64,000 nt of DNA from Acinetobacter courvalinii (GCF_014635545.1 NZ_BMDA01000001.1:1566739-1630738), one strand, 5' to 3'; positions 19,720 through 29,271 are shown, counted from the first letter of the stretch. Notes: a model not told the origin generated them from the letters alone. Numbers and translations: made by a program.

Positions 19720-20634
19720 TTAATACTCAAGCTTTTGACTGATCCGATTGCGACGATTTTTTAAATGCTTGGCGAGCATGTATAAAATGGCAGTTAAAGC
19801 CAAAACCAGAATAACGATTCCGCACAAGATCACATTCACAATCTGAGAAATACGCTCGGCTTGCTGGGCCCGTAAATCCAGCGGTTGTGTAAGTGCGGTG
19901 ATGCTTTTACCGTAAAGCTGCTGTTGCATGACCCACAACTGCTCAGCTTTAAAATCGTATTTCTTAAATAAAAGCGGATCATTCTTTTCTGCATCAATCA
20001 GCTGATTCATATAGACATTGGCGGTCTTACGATCGGCGGGCTGATGCAATAAGGCCACTTGGGCCAGCACATACGCTTTTTCAGTCGAAGAAATTTCGGC
20101 TTGCTGCAAATCCTGGGCAATCTGGCTTTCTACAATATTATTTTGATAACTCATCCACTGCTGATAAGCCTGTTTGGTTTCATCTTTCCAGTCATATTGA
20201 ATGTAGCTTAAACCAGACCAGAGTAAGATAAATGCAATGATCCATGCCAGAAAGCGTTGCGTCCAAGCCTGAAAACGCTGCTGAAAAAACTTGAGTTTTT
20301 TTGCCCAGCTGACCAGAAAAAATGCCCCAACAAATGAAACCAGGATTTTCAGGAACAGCCAGCCGACCCATGACAGTAAATTAAAGAAAGAGTCGAGTGG
20401 TTGTTTAAGTGGAACAAGCTCCTGGACACGATAAGGCAAATCGAGTACCTGAACCTGCATGGAAAGATCGAAGAAACGATAGATCAATTCTTTTTGAAAA
20501 AATAGCGATGCAATGGTAACAAGTACCAGAGTACTACTTAGAAAAAACCAGATCATTAAATGACGCTGACGTTTTTTTAACACATCTAAACGCTGGTCAA
20601 GCGGCTGTACACTAAAATCGTCTATCGATGACAA
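19720..20634 (-). CDS. Membrane protein of the TelA cluster, unknown function
   Basis: About 304 residues with four hydrophobic helices: near residues 30-50 (MIWFFLSSTLVLVTIASLFF), 85-112, 130-150 and a C-terminal one (VILCGIVILVLALTAILYML), with a charged helical domain of about 110 residues between the third and fourth. No known catalytic motif. A TTG at 20634 has an AAGGAA site seven bases upstream and is the best start; a TTG at 20649 overlaps that site. It is third in a same-strand cluster, 28 bases after telA, so it probably works with the TelA-type proteins at the membrane. Confidence 0.75.
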   Translation of the reverse strand: MSSIDDFSVQPLDQRLDVLKKRQRHLMIWFFLSSTLVLVTIASLFFQKELIYRFFDLSMQVQVLDLPYRVQELVPLKQPLDSFFNLLSWVGWLFLKILVSFVGAFFLVSWAKKLKFFQQRFQAWTQRFLAWIIAFILLWSGLSYIQYDWKDETKQAYQQWMSYQNNIVESQIAQDLQQAEISSTEKAYVLAQVALLHQPADRKTANVYMNQLIDAEKNDPLLFKKYDFKAEQLWVMQQQLYGKSITALTQPLDLRAQQAERISQIVNVILCGIVILVLALTAILYMLAKHLKNRRNRISQKLEY

Positions 20635-20662
20635 TGATCTTTCCTTCAAAAAATTAATCGTA

Positions 20663-21787
20663 TCAAGATTGAGGTGGCTGGCTATTCTCCAGCACCAGAT
20701 GATTCAGACTATCCTGTAAGGCCCGTAACCGTGTGGTGGCTTCAGCACGTTTCTGCATGCCTTCTTTCTGGATCTGAATCACATCATTTACTGTTTTAAT
20801 GAGGGTGTTTTGGACATGTTCAAGGGTTTCCACATCAATCACTGAACGCTGATTGGCTTTAGCCGTATCAACCGAGTTTTGATGAAGTAATTCTGCATTA
20901 CGGCGTAATAACTCATTGGTGGTGTCATCAATGGCTTTGGCAAGCTGCACGCTATTCTTTTGCTCCTGCAATGAAATTGCCAGACTAATCTGGTTTTTCC
21001 AAGCTGGTAACGTGATGTTTTTAATCGCATAGAATTTATCGACCAGCATTAGGTTATTCGACTGGATAATGCGGATCATGGGCAATGTTTGCATCGCAGA
21101 CTGTTGTAACACCTGTAAATCACTGACCCGTTTTTCCAGATTATTGGCTAAGTGATTCAGATCATAAATCTGCTGTGTGGTCTGCTGGTCCTGCTCTTGA
21201 GCCGTCAAAGCCGAAATCTGCTGCTGGATATCCTGTTGCTTCAATTGACCTGCTGCGATATACACACCTAGCTGCTTGTATTCATCCTGTACGGCATCAA
21301 ACATTTTATCGAGCGTACCAACCCGTGCCTTCAAGCCAGATTGCGAGCTTTCAATTTCCTTAACCAGCACATCAATCTGTTCTTTGGTGGTATTAAAATG
21401 CTGATCAAAATTTTGCTTGGCGCTTTTAAACTTGCTGAGTAGACCGCCCAAAAAACCCGAGCTTTTTGATTTATTCAGAATGCTAGACGTATTCAGCTGC
21501 TGGGCGACCTGCACCACTTCATTGAGTTTTTGACCGGTGTTATCCAGATCTTTATTCTGCACCAGACTCAGTAATTCATCCGTATAGGTTGAGGTCTTGT
21601 TGGCAATATTTTTGCCATATTCCGCCACAACAGTCGGACTCATCTCTGCCAGCTCTTTATGCGCATCCATCACCTCGGCAAGGTCATGCGGCTGTAAACC
21701 CAGCTCTTTCAGGTTAAGCTGCTCGAAACGTTGCTCAGTTTTGAGTTCAAGTTCATGAGATACTTTGCTAAGTTCTGAATCTGACAT
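20663..21787 (-). CDS. Toxic anion resistance protein, TelA family
   Basis: A 374-residue cytoplasmic helical protein of the TelA/KlaA family, named for plasmid tellurite resistance and also found in general stress clusters. Family traits visible are SGLKARVGTLDKMFDAVQDEY in part, the LQQSAMQTLPMIRIIQSNN block and LPAWKNQISLAISLQEQ near the middle-to-end, with heptad-rich helices throughout. The biochemical activity of the family is not settled. ATG 21787 has GGGG about five bases upstream. It lies 12 bases after a gene for a shorter related protein and before a four-helix membrane protein, so all three look like one operon. Confidence 0.85.
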   Translation of the reverse strand: MSDSELSKVSHELELKTEQRFEQLNLKELGLQPHDLAEVMDAHKELAEMSPTVVAEYGKNIANKTSTYTDELLSLVQNKDLDNTGQKLNEVVQVAQQLNTSSILNKSKSSGFLGGLLSKFKSAKQNFDQHFNTTKEQIDVLVKEIESSQSGLKARVGTLDKMFDAVQDEYKQLGVYIAAGQLKQQDIQQQISALTAQEQDQQTTQQIYDLNHLANNLEKRVSDLQVLQQSAMQTLPMIRIIQSNNLMLVDKFYAIKNITLPAWKNQISLAISLQEQKNSVQLAKAIDDTTNELLRRNAELLHQNSVDTAKANQRSVIDVETLEHVQNTLIKTVNDVIQIQKEGMQKRAEATTRLRALQDSLNHLVLENSQPPQS

Positions 21788-21799
21788 GGTATTCCCCTC

Positions 21800-22576
21800 T
21801 TATTTCTGTAATGATTTTTTCAAATTTTGAATCAGGTTTTCTCGGCTCTTGTCCAGTTGCTCAATGGTCGACGATGACCCGGACTCACGACTTTGCTTCA
21901 AATGATATTGCCATGCAGGAATTAACACCTGTTGCGCTTCCTTAAAACGGTCTAACAGGCTAAACGACAAATGCTGGGACAATTGCATCTGCTTCATCGC
22001 AATATCATTACTGCTCTGTAAGGTTTGTAGCGTATTCACTTTTTTTGACAGGCGCTCGACAAAATGGTCCAGCACTTGCTGCTTGCTAAATTGAGGATAT
22101 TCTTTTAAAAACTCATCCGCGGCCTGAATATAGGCTGCCATCTGCTCACGCAAACCCAATGCCTGTTGCAGACGTGACTGCGATTTCTGGATTTCTATCT
22201 GCAAGCGCTGACTCAGGTGATTGGCTTCATGAATCAGACGGTCTAAATCTTTGAGATATTTGACTTGACCCGCATCATATTCGACATCAATCCCCAGCCA
22301 TTTTTGCAATGCATTGAAACGACGTCCACCCAGATATTTTTTTGAAAGCGAAAGCTGCTGAATAATCTGGCTAATCACTTCGCTCAATTGCTGATTCAGT
22401 TTAGGATCAACACCATTGAGCAAAACACTCTGGGCTTGTACCAAATGATCTGCATAATGATTTAAACGATGTGGATCGTTCAGCAAAGGCACTAAATCAT
22501 TACGCTTGATCGCTAAAATATGTTCTTGATTTGACTCAATTTGCGATAAAGGTATCAAGTCGGGCGGTATCGTCAT
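21800..22576 (-). CDS. Helical protein, probable divergent TelA-like paralogue
   Basis: A 258-residue coiled-coil-rich protein that I do not recognise by name. Its last third (VNTLQTLQSSNDIAMKQMQL, then LIPAWQYHLKQ) lines up with the matching block of the TelA protein encoded next to it (VSDLQVLQQSAMQTLPMIRI, then LPAWKNQISL), and both have a glycine-rich turn near the middle (KYLGGRRF versus FLGGLLSKF). It therefore looks like a shortened, diverged TelA paralogue; this is inference from eye alignment. The frame opens at a TTG (22600), but ATG 22576 is the likelier start; neither has a clear ribosome site. First gene of the cluster. Confidence 0.65.
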   Translation of the reverse strand: MTIPPDLIPLSQIESNQEHILAIKRNDLVPLLNDPHRLNHYADHLVQAQSVLLNGVDPKLNQQLSEVISQIIQQLSLSKKYLGGRRFNALQKWLGIDVEYDAGQVKYLKDLDRLIHEANHLSQRLQIEIQKSQSRLQQALGLREQMAAYIQAADEFLKEYPQFSKQQVLDHFVERLSKKVNTLQTLQSSNDIAMKQMQLSQHLSFSLLDRFKEAQQVLIPAWQYHLKQSRESGSSSTIEQLDKSRENLIQNLKKSLQK

Positions 22577-22751
22577 ATAAGTTAAAAATCGTGGGTACAA
22601 ATAAATTTGGACAGCTTTAGTTGTAGCATGTTCTGGCAGTTTCGCCTACAGCATTGTTGTTATGTTTTTTAAAATATATGGCCTGATTAAAAAGCAAAAA
22701 CCCTCTAAATTACAATCAATAAAGAAGGTTATGCCGAGCCTAATTCATGAT

Positions 22752-23744
22752 TTATTCATCATTCAGTGCACATTCAAAACTATTTGGATTTTGCTTGCAA
22801 CGCACCTTCTTCAAGAAGTTCATCATTTTCGGATCATAAATCCCGGCCTTGGTCAGGGAAATACGTGCCTCACGCATCATTTTCATATAATTCACCTGCT
22901 CTTCAGGGGAAATATTCATCCAGTATCTGGCTGGGATTTCCTTTTCATATTTGGCGATAATATTAAAAGTACGGCCCAATTGACCTGCCACCCATTCACG
23001 TGACTTTTGTCCAAAACCAGGCGAAAACTTATCCTTGCGAATAATAAAATTTGCCGAGATTTGCGTGAGCGGGAATTTTACGATGCCGCCTTTATCGCCT
23101 AAACCTTTATAAAGTTCAAAAGGCTTATAGGCCACAATCGGTGCAGGCACAATATCAATCTGGTGATTATTGAATTTGGCACCGGCATTGGTCACATCAA
23201 CCGAAACTGCTTGGGCACCGACCTGAGCCACCAGCTTCGGCTGTGCCTCGTCATAGGCAAACACCCCGACCTTCTTTCCGGCAGCCTTGGCTAAGGTATT
23301 GATGCTACGGTCAGAAACAAACAGATAGGCAGGCCCAATGGTACCAAGCCCGGCAATCTCATAAGGCCCATTGATCATGCTTTTTGCAGCTTGTGGCTTG
23401 GACAAAATTTGATAGGCTAAAATTGCCGTTTTTAAATCGGTCAGCGCACCAATCGCATCTAGAGAACCGACATATTTATTGAACTGTCGGCCACGTAAGC
23501 CACTGATAATTGCTCCATCGCATTGCCCGACCTTCAGATCTTCTGCAGCCACACGTTCATCGACATAAGCACGTAAATCGATATCAGCCCCCCATTTCTT
23601 AGCTTCAAGCGCATAATCCTTTGCCAATGCAAAAGCATCGCCCGATTTACCCACAGGATCGAATACACATACTGTTTGCTTGGCCTGTGTAGCGACTGCA
23701 CATCCTAGCAATGCCAAAGCCATCAAGCCGTTTTTAATGATCAT
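22752..23744 (-). CDS. Putative periplasmic solute-binding protein, AdeT-like
   Basis: A 330-residue secreted protein: signal peptide (LMALALLGCAVATQA, cut near residue 21), then a binding-protein fold beginning KQTVCVFDPVGKSGDAF. The layout (two-lobed, with KVGVFAYDEAQPKLVAQVG and a C-terminal helical part EEQVNYMKMMREARISL) matches the TRAP-type DctP-like binding proteins called AdeT in Acinetobacter. AdeT was described as part of an aminoglycoside efflux system, but the sequence is that of a soluble binding protein, not a pump. Two Cys near the C-terminus (VRCKQNPNSFEC) could form a disulfide. ATG has GGGAAGAACGGA upstream. No TRAP permease genes are adjacent. Confidence 0.75.
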   Translation of the reverse strand: MIIKNGLMALALLGCAVATQAKQTVCVFDPVGKSGDAFALAKDYALEAKKWGADIDLRAYVDERVAAEDLKVGQCDGAIISGLRGRQFNKYVGSLDAIGALTDLKTAILAYQILSKPQAAKSMINGPYEIAGLGTIGPAYLFVSDRSINTLAKAAGKKVGVFAYDEAQPKLVAQVGAQAVSVDVTNAGAKFNNHQIDIVPAPIVAYKPFELYKGLGDKGGIVKFPLTQISANFIIRKDKFSPGFGQKSREWVAGQLGRTFNIIAKYEKEIPARYWMNISPEEQVNYMKMMREARISLTKAGIYDPKMMNFLKKVRCKQNPNSFECALNDE

Positions 23745-23897
23745 TCCGTTCTTCCCTAATCAGATTGGTTATCTATTGATCACACCTGATTGAGCCGCAT
23801 GATCCTATGACATGTTTTATTTTTTTAAGTGATTTGCAGTCAATAAAAACCGAGTAGATCCTGCAGATCAGCTGAATCATTGACCCGTCCTAGATAT

Positions 23898-24383
23898 TCA
23901 GTCAGATGATTTTTGTGGCAGTGCATAAGTGCCAATCACATGTGCCACAGGTTCTTCATCATCCAGTGAATATAACCAGACTTCGCCCGTAACCAAGGTT
24001 TTACCAACTTTGATGAGTTTGCACACCGCCCGGATATCACGATTGCCATTTGGTTTACGAAAAAAGTTAATGGTCATATTGGTGGTCACGGCCATCGCAA
24101 CCAGACCTAAATGTCCCAAAATGGCAATGTACAGCACGTAATCCGCGACCAGCATCAAGGTCGGCCCAGAAACCGTCTGACCAGGCCGTAAATCACCTGT
24201 ATCGACACGATAAAGCAGCTGTGCTCCTCTGGGTGTAATTTCTTCAATGCTACTTTTCATTAGTGCTTGCGGAAATTCTTGTGCCAGAAATCCCATGATT
24301 TGGTCTTTTGTTGCTGCCATGCGTTCTTCCCTTGCTCCTGTTATTTGATCCCTGATTGAAACTGACATGCTTGTCACGCTCAT
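23898..24383 (-). CDS. Hotdog-fold thioesterase (PaaI-like)
   Basis: A 161-residue protein with the PaaI-type hotdog pattern: LLYRVDTGDLRPGQTVSGPT followed by a helix and the strand TTNMTINFFRKPNGNRDIRA. Such proteins hydrolyse acyl- or aryl-CoA thioesters. The usual HGG active-site motif is replaced by SGPTLMLVADYV, where the Asp may act; activity is therefore uncertain. Its ATG directly abuts the desaturase stop (next base), so the two are translationally linked in one operon; the product may trim acyl-CoA made or used with the desaturase. Confidence 0.8.
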   Translation of the reverse strand: MSVTSMSVSIRDQITGAREERMAATKDQIMGFLAQEFPQALMKSSIEEITPRGAQLLYRVDTGDLRPGQTVSGPTLMLVADYVLYIAILGHLGLVAMAVTTNMTINFFRKPNGNRDIRAVCKLIKVGKTLVTGEVWLYSLDDEEPVAHVIGTYALPQKSSD

Positions 24384-25367
24384 TTAATCCGTCTGACTGG
24401 AAAGCTGATTTAATACCTGCCAATAGCTTGGCGGTTCAGCCACATGTCCACGTTCACGTAGCATTTGATGCACTTTTGGCAGTTTAAAGTAAGGTACCGC
24501 TGCCATCAAATGATGTTCTTTATGATAGTTTACATTGATCGGAGCAACCAAGGCGCGTGCCAGAAAGCCCGCTTTGGTGGTCCGGGTATTGGTTAAGGCA
24601 CTGTGACTGGTCTCCATGCCAGCATGCTCTGCCATTGAACGGACTCTGAGAAATAATGGAAATGGGGTTAAATATGCCACCACCCACAATGCATAAAGTT
24701 TAGGATGGCCTGCTGCCCATAATGCTGAAAATAGCGCGGCATTGGTGGCAATTGCCCCACCACTATTCTTTAAAAAGGCTTTAGGATAATCAGTCCAGTG
24801 TTTGCCTTCCTGAGAAATCCAGCGACGGTCATTGGAAACTGTCCACTCCATTTTCTCAATATCCATCAGCACACGACCGACCGCAAACTTAAATCCGGTC
24901 ACTCCGGTTAAGTCACGCATAAATTTGCGCATCAATGATTTCTTAGAAGTGGGAAAACCCGCAACCAGTGATAGATCGGGATCATCTACTGTCGAGGTTT
25001 TGCTGTGATGGCGCATGTGATGGGCACGGTATTTATGTAAATCATTCCAGATCGGACGCGCGCACAACCAGTCAGTGAATGTGTCATTCAGCCATTTGGT
25101 TTTAAACAGGCTTTGATGTGAGGCATCATGCATGATAATCGCCAAGGCCAGCTGACGCCCTGCCAAAATGACCAGTGCTGCTATGCACATCAGTAATTTA
25201 CCCCAAGCGGGCAAATATTGCCATGAACTGGCTACGGCAGCAAAAGTTCCGCCAATCACGGCCCAGGTCGAGAACACCGCCCAACCGCCATGCAAATCTG
25301 ATTTTGCTGTGAGTTCAGTAATTTCCTCTCTACTGAATAAGTCACTAATTGCAACACGTGTATTCAT
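24384..25367 (-). CDS. Membrane-bound fatty acid desaturase family protein
   Basis: A 327-residue di-iron integral membrane enzyme that introduces a double bond or hydroxyl into acyl chains or related lipids. The three histidine boxes are present: HDASH (box 1), HRAHHMRHH (box 2) and YHKEHH (box 3), with hydrophobic helices around them. ATG 25367 has AGGG seven bases upstream (CAGGGTGAACAG); the longer frame to 25412 lacks support. It overlaps no gene upstream but is directly followed by the thioesterase gene, and a PaaX-like regulator is encoded 125 bases upstream on the same strand. Confidence 0.9.
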   Translation of the reverse strand: MNTRVAISDLFSREEITELTAKSDLHGGWAVFSTWAVIGGTFAAVASSWQYLPAWGKLLMCIAALVILAGRQLALAIIMHDASHQSLFKTKWLNDTFTDWLCARPIWNDLHKYRAHHMRHHSKTSTVDDPDLSLVAGFPTSKKSLMRKFMRDLTGVTGFKFAVGRVLMDIEKMEWTVSNDRRWISQEGKHWTDYPKAFLKNSGGAIATNAALFSALWAAGHPKLYALWVVAYLTPFPLFLRVRSMAEHAGMETSHSALTNTRTTKAGFLARALVAPINVNYHKEHHLMAAVPYFKLPKVHQMLRERGHVAEPPSYWQVLNQLSSQTD

Positions 25368-25492
25368 CTGTTCACCCTGTCTGGAGCTGTCTATTTTTAT
25401 AAAACTACACAATTTATATTTTTATTCTAAACCCAGTAATATTTCTGTCAATAAATTAAAATTAAAATAGATGTAATATTTGTAATCAGAAT

Positions 25493-26290
25493 TTACTCGA
25501 CATGGCTTTCATAAAATTTGCGCCATGCGTCCAGTCCGGTCTGATCCAGCTGTTGTACACTTGCAGCGAATTGCTGGCGCAGTTGCACATCTACAAAATC
25601 TTCTGGCAATAAAGGATCATTCATCAATAAAGAAATGGTCTGTCGCCCGAGCAATAAAGACTCTCGGGCAGCATCCTCTAAGGAGAGTTGCGATACAGTC
25701 GCTAACCACTGCTGAATCAACTGGGCATATTTTTCATAATTCTGGTTTAAGGTCTGGGTTGCCCAGAGTTTTGGCAAATTTGCCAAAGTTGTCGCATCAA
25801 AATGATTGATTTGACAGATCTTGGCAGACTCTTCCAGTCCCGAAGACTTCAGTTCGGAAAAAAGCGCATCAAAACCAATTGCCAGATTATCCGGACGGAT
25901 ATAAATCCCCTGTTCCAGCTCTTTAAAACCAAAATGCTTGAGTGCTCTTTCACGCCGATTTAAAGCGGTACGGTCAACACGCCCCAACGCTCCGGTTAAT
26001 ACTGCCAAATATTGATGATTCCAGTTCTTGGTCTGTTTAATGCCCTGTTTACGGTTTAACATGACATCAGCCCATTCATGCGACTGCACTGTAAACTGAT
26101 AGATACCGCGCTCAATTGCTTCAATCACACCATCACTAGACAAACGGGTCACTGCGACGCGAATGCTGTTTTCACTAATGTCAAATAGTCTGGCCGCCAC
26201 AATAATCTGCTTAATTGAAATTGCACCGCCTTGTAAGCCCAGCAGTAAATCTATTATTAAATCACGCGCATTCATTTTAGCTATTGTCAT
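25493..26290 (-). CDS. PaaX-like transcriptional regulator
   Basis: About 265 residues. An N-terminal winged helix (ARLFDISENSIRVAVTRLSS, about residues 30-50) is followed by a wing (DGVIEAIERGIYQFT) and the PaaX middle and C-terminal domains (WNHQYLAVLTGALGRVDRT; RRERALKHFGFKELEQGIYIRP). PaaX of E. coli represses phenylacetate degradation and binds phenylacetyl-CoA. No paa genes are nearby, so the ligand may be another acyl-CoA, and the desaturase-thioesterase pair downstream is a possible target. Start is uncertain: ATG 26290 or 26275; the longer frame from 26371 runs into a hairpin and is unlikely. Confidence 0.8.
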   Translation of the reverse strand: MTIAKMNARDLIIDLLLGLQGGAISIKQIIVAARLFDISENSIRVAVTRLSSDGVIEAIERGIYQFTVQSHEWADVMLNRKQGIKQTKNWNHQYLAVLTGALGRVDRTALNRRERALKHFGFKELEQGIYIRPDNLAIGFDALFSELKSSGLEESAKICQINHFDATTLANLPKLWATQTLNQNYEKYAQLIQQWLATVSQLSLEDAARESLLLGRQTISLLMNDPLLPEDFVDVQLRQQFAASVQQLDQTGLDAWRKFYESHVE

Positions 26291-26356
26291 GTTGCAGTCG
26301 AACCGATCTGGAAATATGAAAGATGAGATATAAGAGATTGAAATCTTAACTGAGAA

Positions 26357-26386
26357 TCTTCCTTTTGGCATGTACCAAAAGGAAGA
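26357..26386. terminator. Perfect 12-bp hairpin, probable terminator
   Basis: TCTTCCTTTTGG and its exact complement enclose a six-base loop (CATGTA). The plus strand continues with a T run (GTTTTTTATT). It lies 12 bases from the end of uppP, which runs on the minus strand, where the T run is weaker; it probably ends uppP transcription. Confidence 0.65.
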
Positions 26387-26398
26387 GTTTTTTATTAT

Positions 26399-27199
26399 TT
26401 ATAGGAAAACAAACAGTAAAATAATACCGAGTACAATACGGTACCAGGCAAATACACGTAAGGTATGGCGTTCAACAAATTTTACCAGGGCGCTGACCAC
26501 AAACAGTGCCGAGATAAAGGCCGCGACAAAACCCACCGCAATATTCAGCATATTGTCTTGCGTCAATACATCCGCATTACGTGCCAGGTCAAATACCGCT
26601 GCGCCCAACATGGTCGGCATCGCCAGGAAGAATGAAAATTCGGTTGCGGCTTTACGAGACAAGCCTGAGAACATTCCCCCAACAATGGTCGCACCTGAAC
26701 GCGAAGTTCCCGGAATCATGGCCACACATTGCGCACAGCCCACCAGAAACGCTTGCTTATAGGTAATCTTGGTTGCATCCGTAGTTTTATGATCAAATTT
26801 AATCGACTCCACCCAGAAAATGATCAGACCACCTACAATTAAAGCGACTGCAACCACCAGCGGACTAAACAGGACACTCTTAATAAAATCGACTGCAAAT
26901 ACCCCGATCACCACCGCTGGAATAAATGCCAGTAAAACACTAAAAGCAAAATGCCGTGCTTCTGCATCGCCACTAAAAAACCCTTTGATCAGGTCAAAAA
27001 TCTTTTGTCGATATAACCAGCACACCGCCAGAATTGCACCCAGCTGAATCACCACCTCAAACACCCGACCGTCATCGGAATGAAAGTCGATCATATGACC
27101 AAATAAAATCAAATGACCGGTACTTGAAATGGGCAGGAATTCGGTTAAACCCTCAATAAAGCCTAAAAACAAGGCTTTTAAAATTTCAATATGTTCCAT
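26399..27199 (-). CDS. uppP: Undecaprenyl-diphosphatase UppP (BacA)
   Basis: This integral membrane phosphatase recycles undecaprenyl pyrophosphate to the lipid carrier used for peptidoglycan and other glycans; extra copies give bacitracin resistance. The 266-residue protein has the two family signatures, [14 protein letters not shown] near the N-terminus and [13 protein letters not shown] in the middle, and about seven or eight hydrophobic helices. The gene is monocistronic: a terminator-like hairpin lies beyond its stop, and 124 bases separate its start from the next coding region. Confidence 0.96.
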   Translation of the reverse strand: MEHIEILKALFLGFIEGLTEFLPISSTGHLILFGHMIDFHSDDGRVFEVVIQLGAILAVCWLYRQKIFDLIKGFFSGDAEARHFAFSVLLAFIPAVVIGVFAVDFIKSVLFSPLVVAVALIVGGLIIFWVESIKFDHKTTDATKITYKQAFLVGCAQCVAMIPGTSRSGATIVGGMFSGLSRKAATEFSFFLAMPTMLGAAVFDLARNADVLTQDNMLNIAVGFVAAFISALFVVSALVKFVERHTLRVFAWYRIVLGIILLFVFL

Positions 27200-27323
27200 A
27201 AATTACTCAAAAGCAGGTAATACAAGAATAAAAATAAATGGCAAGCTTACCTTGAAATGGCAGCATTTTATGTGTTTGTCACGTAACGTTTTTATCAAAA
27301 AAACACGTGCAAGCGAATGTCCC

Positions 27324-29204
27324 TTAAATAATCATCAGACTATTTTTCTTTTGCATTTGCTCAACCACTTCGTGTGTATCAAAACCCAGACGCCAATATA
27401 AAAGCTCTAAAACATCCAACTCATCCTGGGTTATAATTCGGTCGTTCCAAAGACATCTTTCTGCAATCGACAAAATATTGAGACGATCGCGCAATAACAA
27501 CCCCGATACATCATTCAGGATTTCCGCCAGATCCAGTGGCTCATCCGAAATATCGGCATAAGTTTGCATTTCATCTTCAGTCAACAGCAGTTGCAAGATA
27601 CGTTCCCGCACCTCAAGCTGATTTGGACTATTAATTTGCTGAACATGCAACAAGGCATCAATCAAATGCACAATCTGGGATTTCACATCTTCAAAAGCCG
27701 CAGGTAAATGGGCCGGCATTAAATTCAGTTCATGTTTGACGCGTTCCAGCAACAAAGCATCCAGCAAGCCCACTTCCCCATCTTCCTGAATAATACAGGC
27801 CAGCTTGGTAAGAAATTGACGGGCGATACTGGCTGGCATGTGCCCAATATTCTTGCAGGCATCATGGAAAATCTGCACATGGATACGTCCATCCAGATTC
27901 AGTAAGGCATCGACGATGGCATGGCTGACCGGTGCATCCTGTGGAATAAATTCGCGATATTGACGGATCATCAAAATCGCCACCATCACCTCACGCGAAC
28001 CCGTTGCGGTTTGCATGGCGCGCTGAATCAGTTCAGGGCGTTTCTTGTTTTTACGTATCTCTGGGTTAAGCGGCTTAATCGCATCGTTCAAGGCAAAGCT
28101 AATCGGCGATAAACGCAATAGCGGCAAAGGCTGCGGTGAGCTCCACGGCGTGGTAATGTCGGTGGTTTCTTCTTCCAGCGAACGAAACAGGCTAAACAAA
28201 GGACGATTACGCAGTTTTCTGAGATTTTCCAACTGCAAATCTTGCAATAAGGTCGGGTTCAATTCATAGATGCGATCTTTAATGCTGGGATGAATATTCA
28301 TCCAGCTTTGCGGGCTCAATGAATTGGCAAAACACATATGTGAAATGGATTCAGAATAGGCGCTATGAATTTGCGAACCGGAATGATGCACGTAAATCCG
28401 CAATAAGGTTTGAATATTGGCATTATTATTCATCAATCGCATGGTCTTGAGATCATTACGAAAGGTTCGCCCACTCAAGGTAAGGTATTTAATTGCACGA
28501 GTAATCAAAATACCTAAACTACCAATCAGCCAGATCACGCCCCCTATGGCGACAAAAATGGTTTCAAACTTATTACGATAAGAGGTTGCATAAGGGCTAT
28601 AACCCGCTTGAGCCAGCTTACTGCCCCATTGGCTAAATGTGGTTAAGCCACTGTATAACAATTTTAGCTTGGTATTTTCGACGGCTTCACCGGATAGAAT
28701 CTGGTTAAACTCATAACTGAGCAAGCCATACAGTTCCAGCTCATCCAGGTTTTGCAAAGCCCCCCAGGTCAGGATAATTACAATATCCTGTGATCTGAAG
28801 CCTGCGGTTAAGGCATTTACCCCGACTTCATCCGGTAATACATAGACAGCAGGAGGATCGATGGAAAAACTTTTGGCAACTTGCTCCACAATTTTCAATG
28901 CCGTACTTTCTTCCGGTGTACTTTCATCAAATACCAGGCGTCTGGCTTTTAATTGCTTGGCAAGTGAATGCCCACCTTCTCGTAATACATATAATTCTGC
29001 GCCGACCGACCAGAACAGCACACAAATCAGCAATAAAATGAAATAGGGACTGAGCGCATGCCACCAGATGGGCTGGGTATAATCAAAAAAATGAACCACC
29101 AAACCTAAAATTAGATTAAGAATAAAAACGGTCAATAACATCGCCAGCCAACAAAAGCTCATTGACCATGCAATATTCTTATTTTCGATTAAGTAATGGC
29201 TCAT
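27324..29204 (-). CDS. Membrane M48-like protein with lost zinc site
   Basis: A 626-residue protein shaped like M48 (HtpX/Ste24-type) membrane peptidases: two N-terminal hydrophobic helices (about 14-75), then the M48 fold with IDPPAVYVLPDEVGVNALTA and the helix where HExxH should be. That helix reads LLSYEFNQILSGE (Tyr164), so both zinc histidines are replaced, and the downstream Glu ligand region (TFRNDLKTMRLMNN) also lacks the usual E-x-x-AD pattern. Third and fourth hydrophobic helices follow near residue 220. The C-terminal 330 residues are helical and unrecognised. It is probably a non-catalytic pseudoprotease. ATG 29204 preferred over a TTG nine bases earlier. Confidence 0.75.
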   Translation of the reverse strand: MSHYLIENKNIAWSMSFCWLAMLLTVFILNLILGLVVHFFDYTQPIWWHALSPYFILLLICVLFWSVGAELYVLREGGHSLAKQLKARRLVFDESTPEESTALKIVEQVAKSFSIDPPAVYVLPDEVGVNALTAGFRSQDIVIILTWGALQNLDELELYGLLSYEFNQILSGEAVENTKLKLLYSGLTTFSQWGSKLAQAGYSPYATSYRNKFETIFVAIGGVIWLIGSLGILITRAIKYLTLSGRTFRNDLKTMRLMNNNANIQTLLRIYVHHSGSQIHSAYSESISHMCFANSLSPQSWMNIHPSIKDRIYELNPTLLQDLQLENLRKLRNRPLFSLFRSLEEETTDITTPWSSPQPLPLLRLSPISFALNDAIKPLNPEIRKNKKRPELIQRAMQTATGSREVMVAILMIRQYREFIPQDAPVSHAIVDALLNLDGRIHVQIFHDACKNIGHMPASIARQFLTKLACIIQEDGEVGLLDALLLERVKHELNLMPAHLPAAFEDVKSQIVHLIDALLHVQQINSPNQLEVRERILQLLLTEDEMQTYADISDEPLDLAEILNDVSGLLLRDRLNILSIAERCLWNDRIITQDELDVLELLYWRLGFDTHEVVEQMQKKNSLMII

Positions 29205-29271
29205 TTCTCTCAATGTAAATTTTCCTGATTACATTGTTTCTAGTAAGGACTTCCGTATCCGCTATCATAAA

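Noticed and set aside
26291-26371. Longer start for the PaaX-like gene
   Set aside because: The extension covers a perfect hairpin and has no ribosome site.
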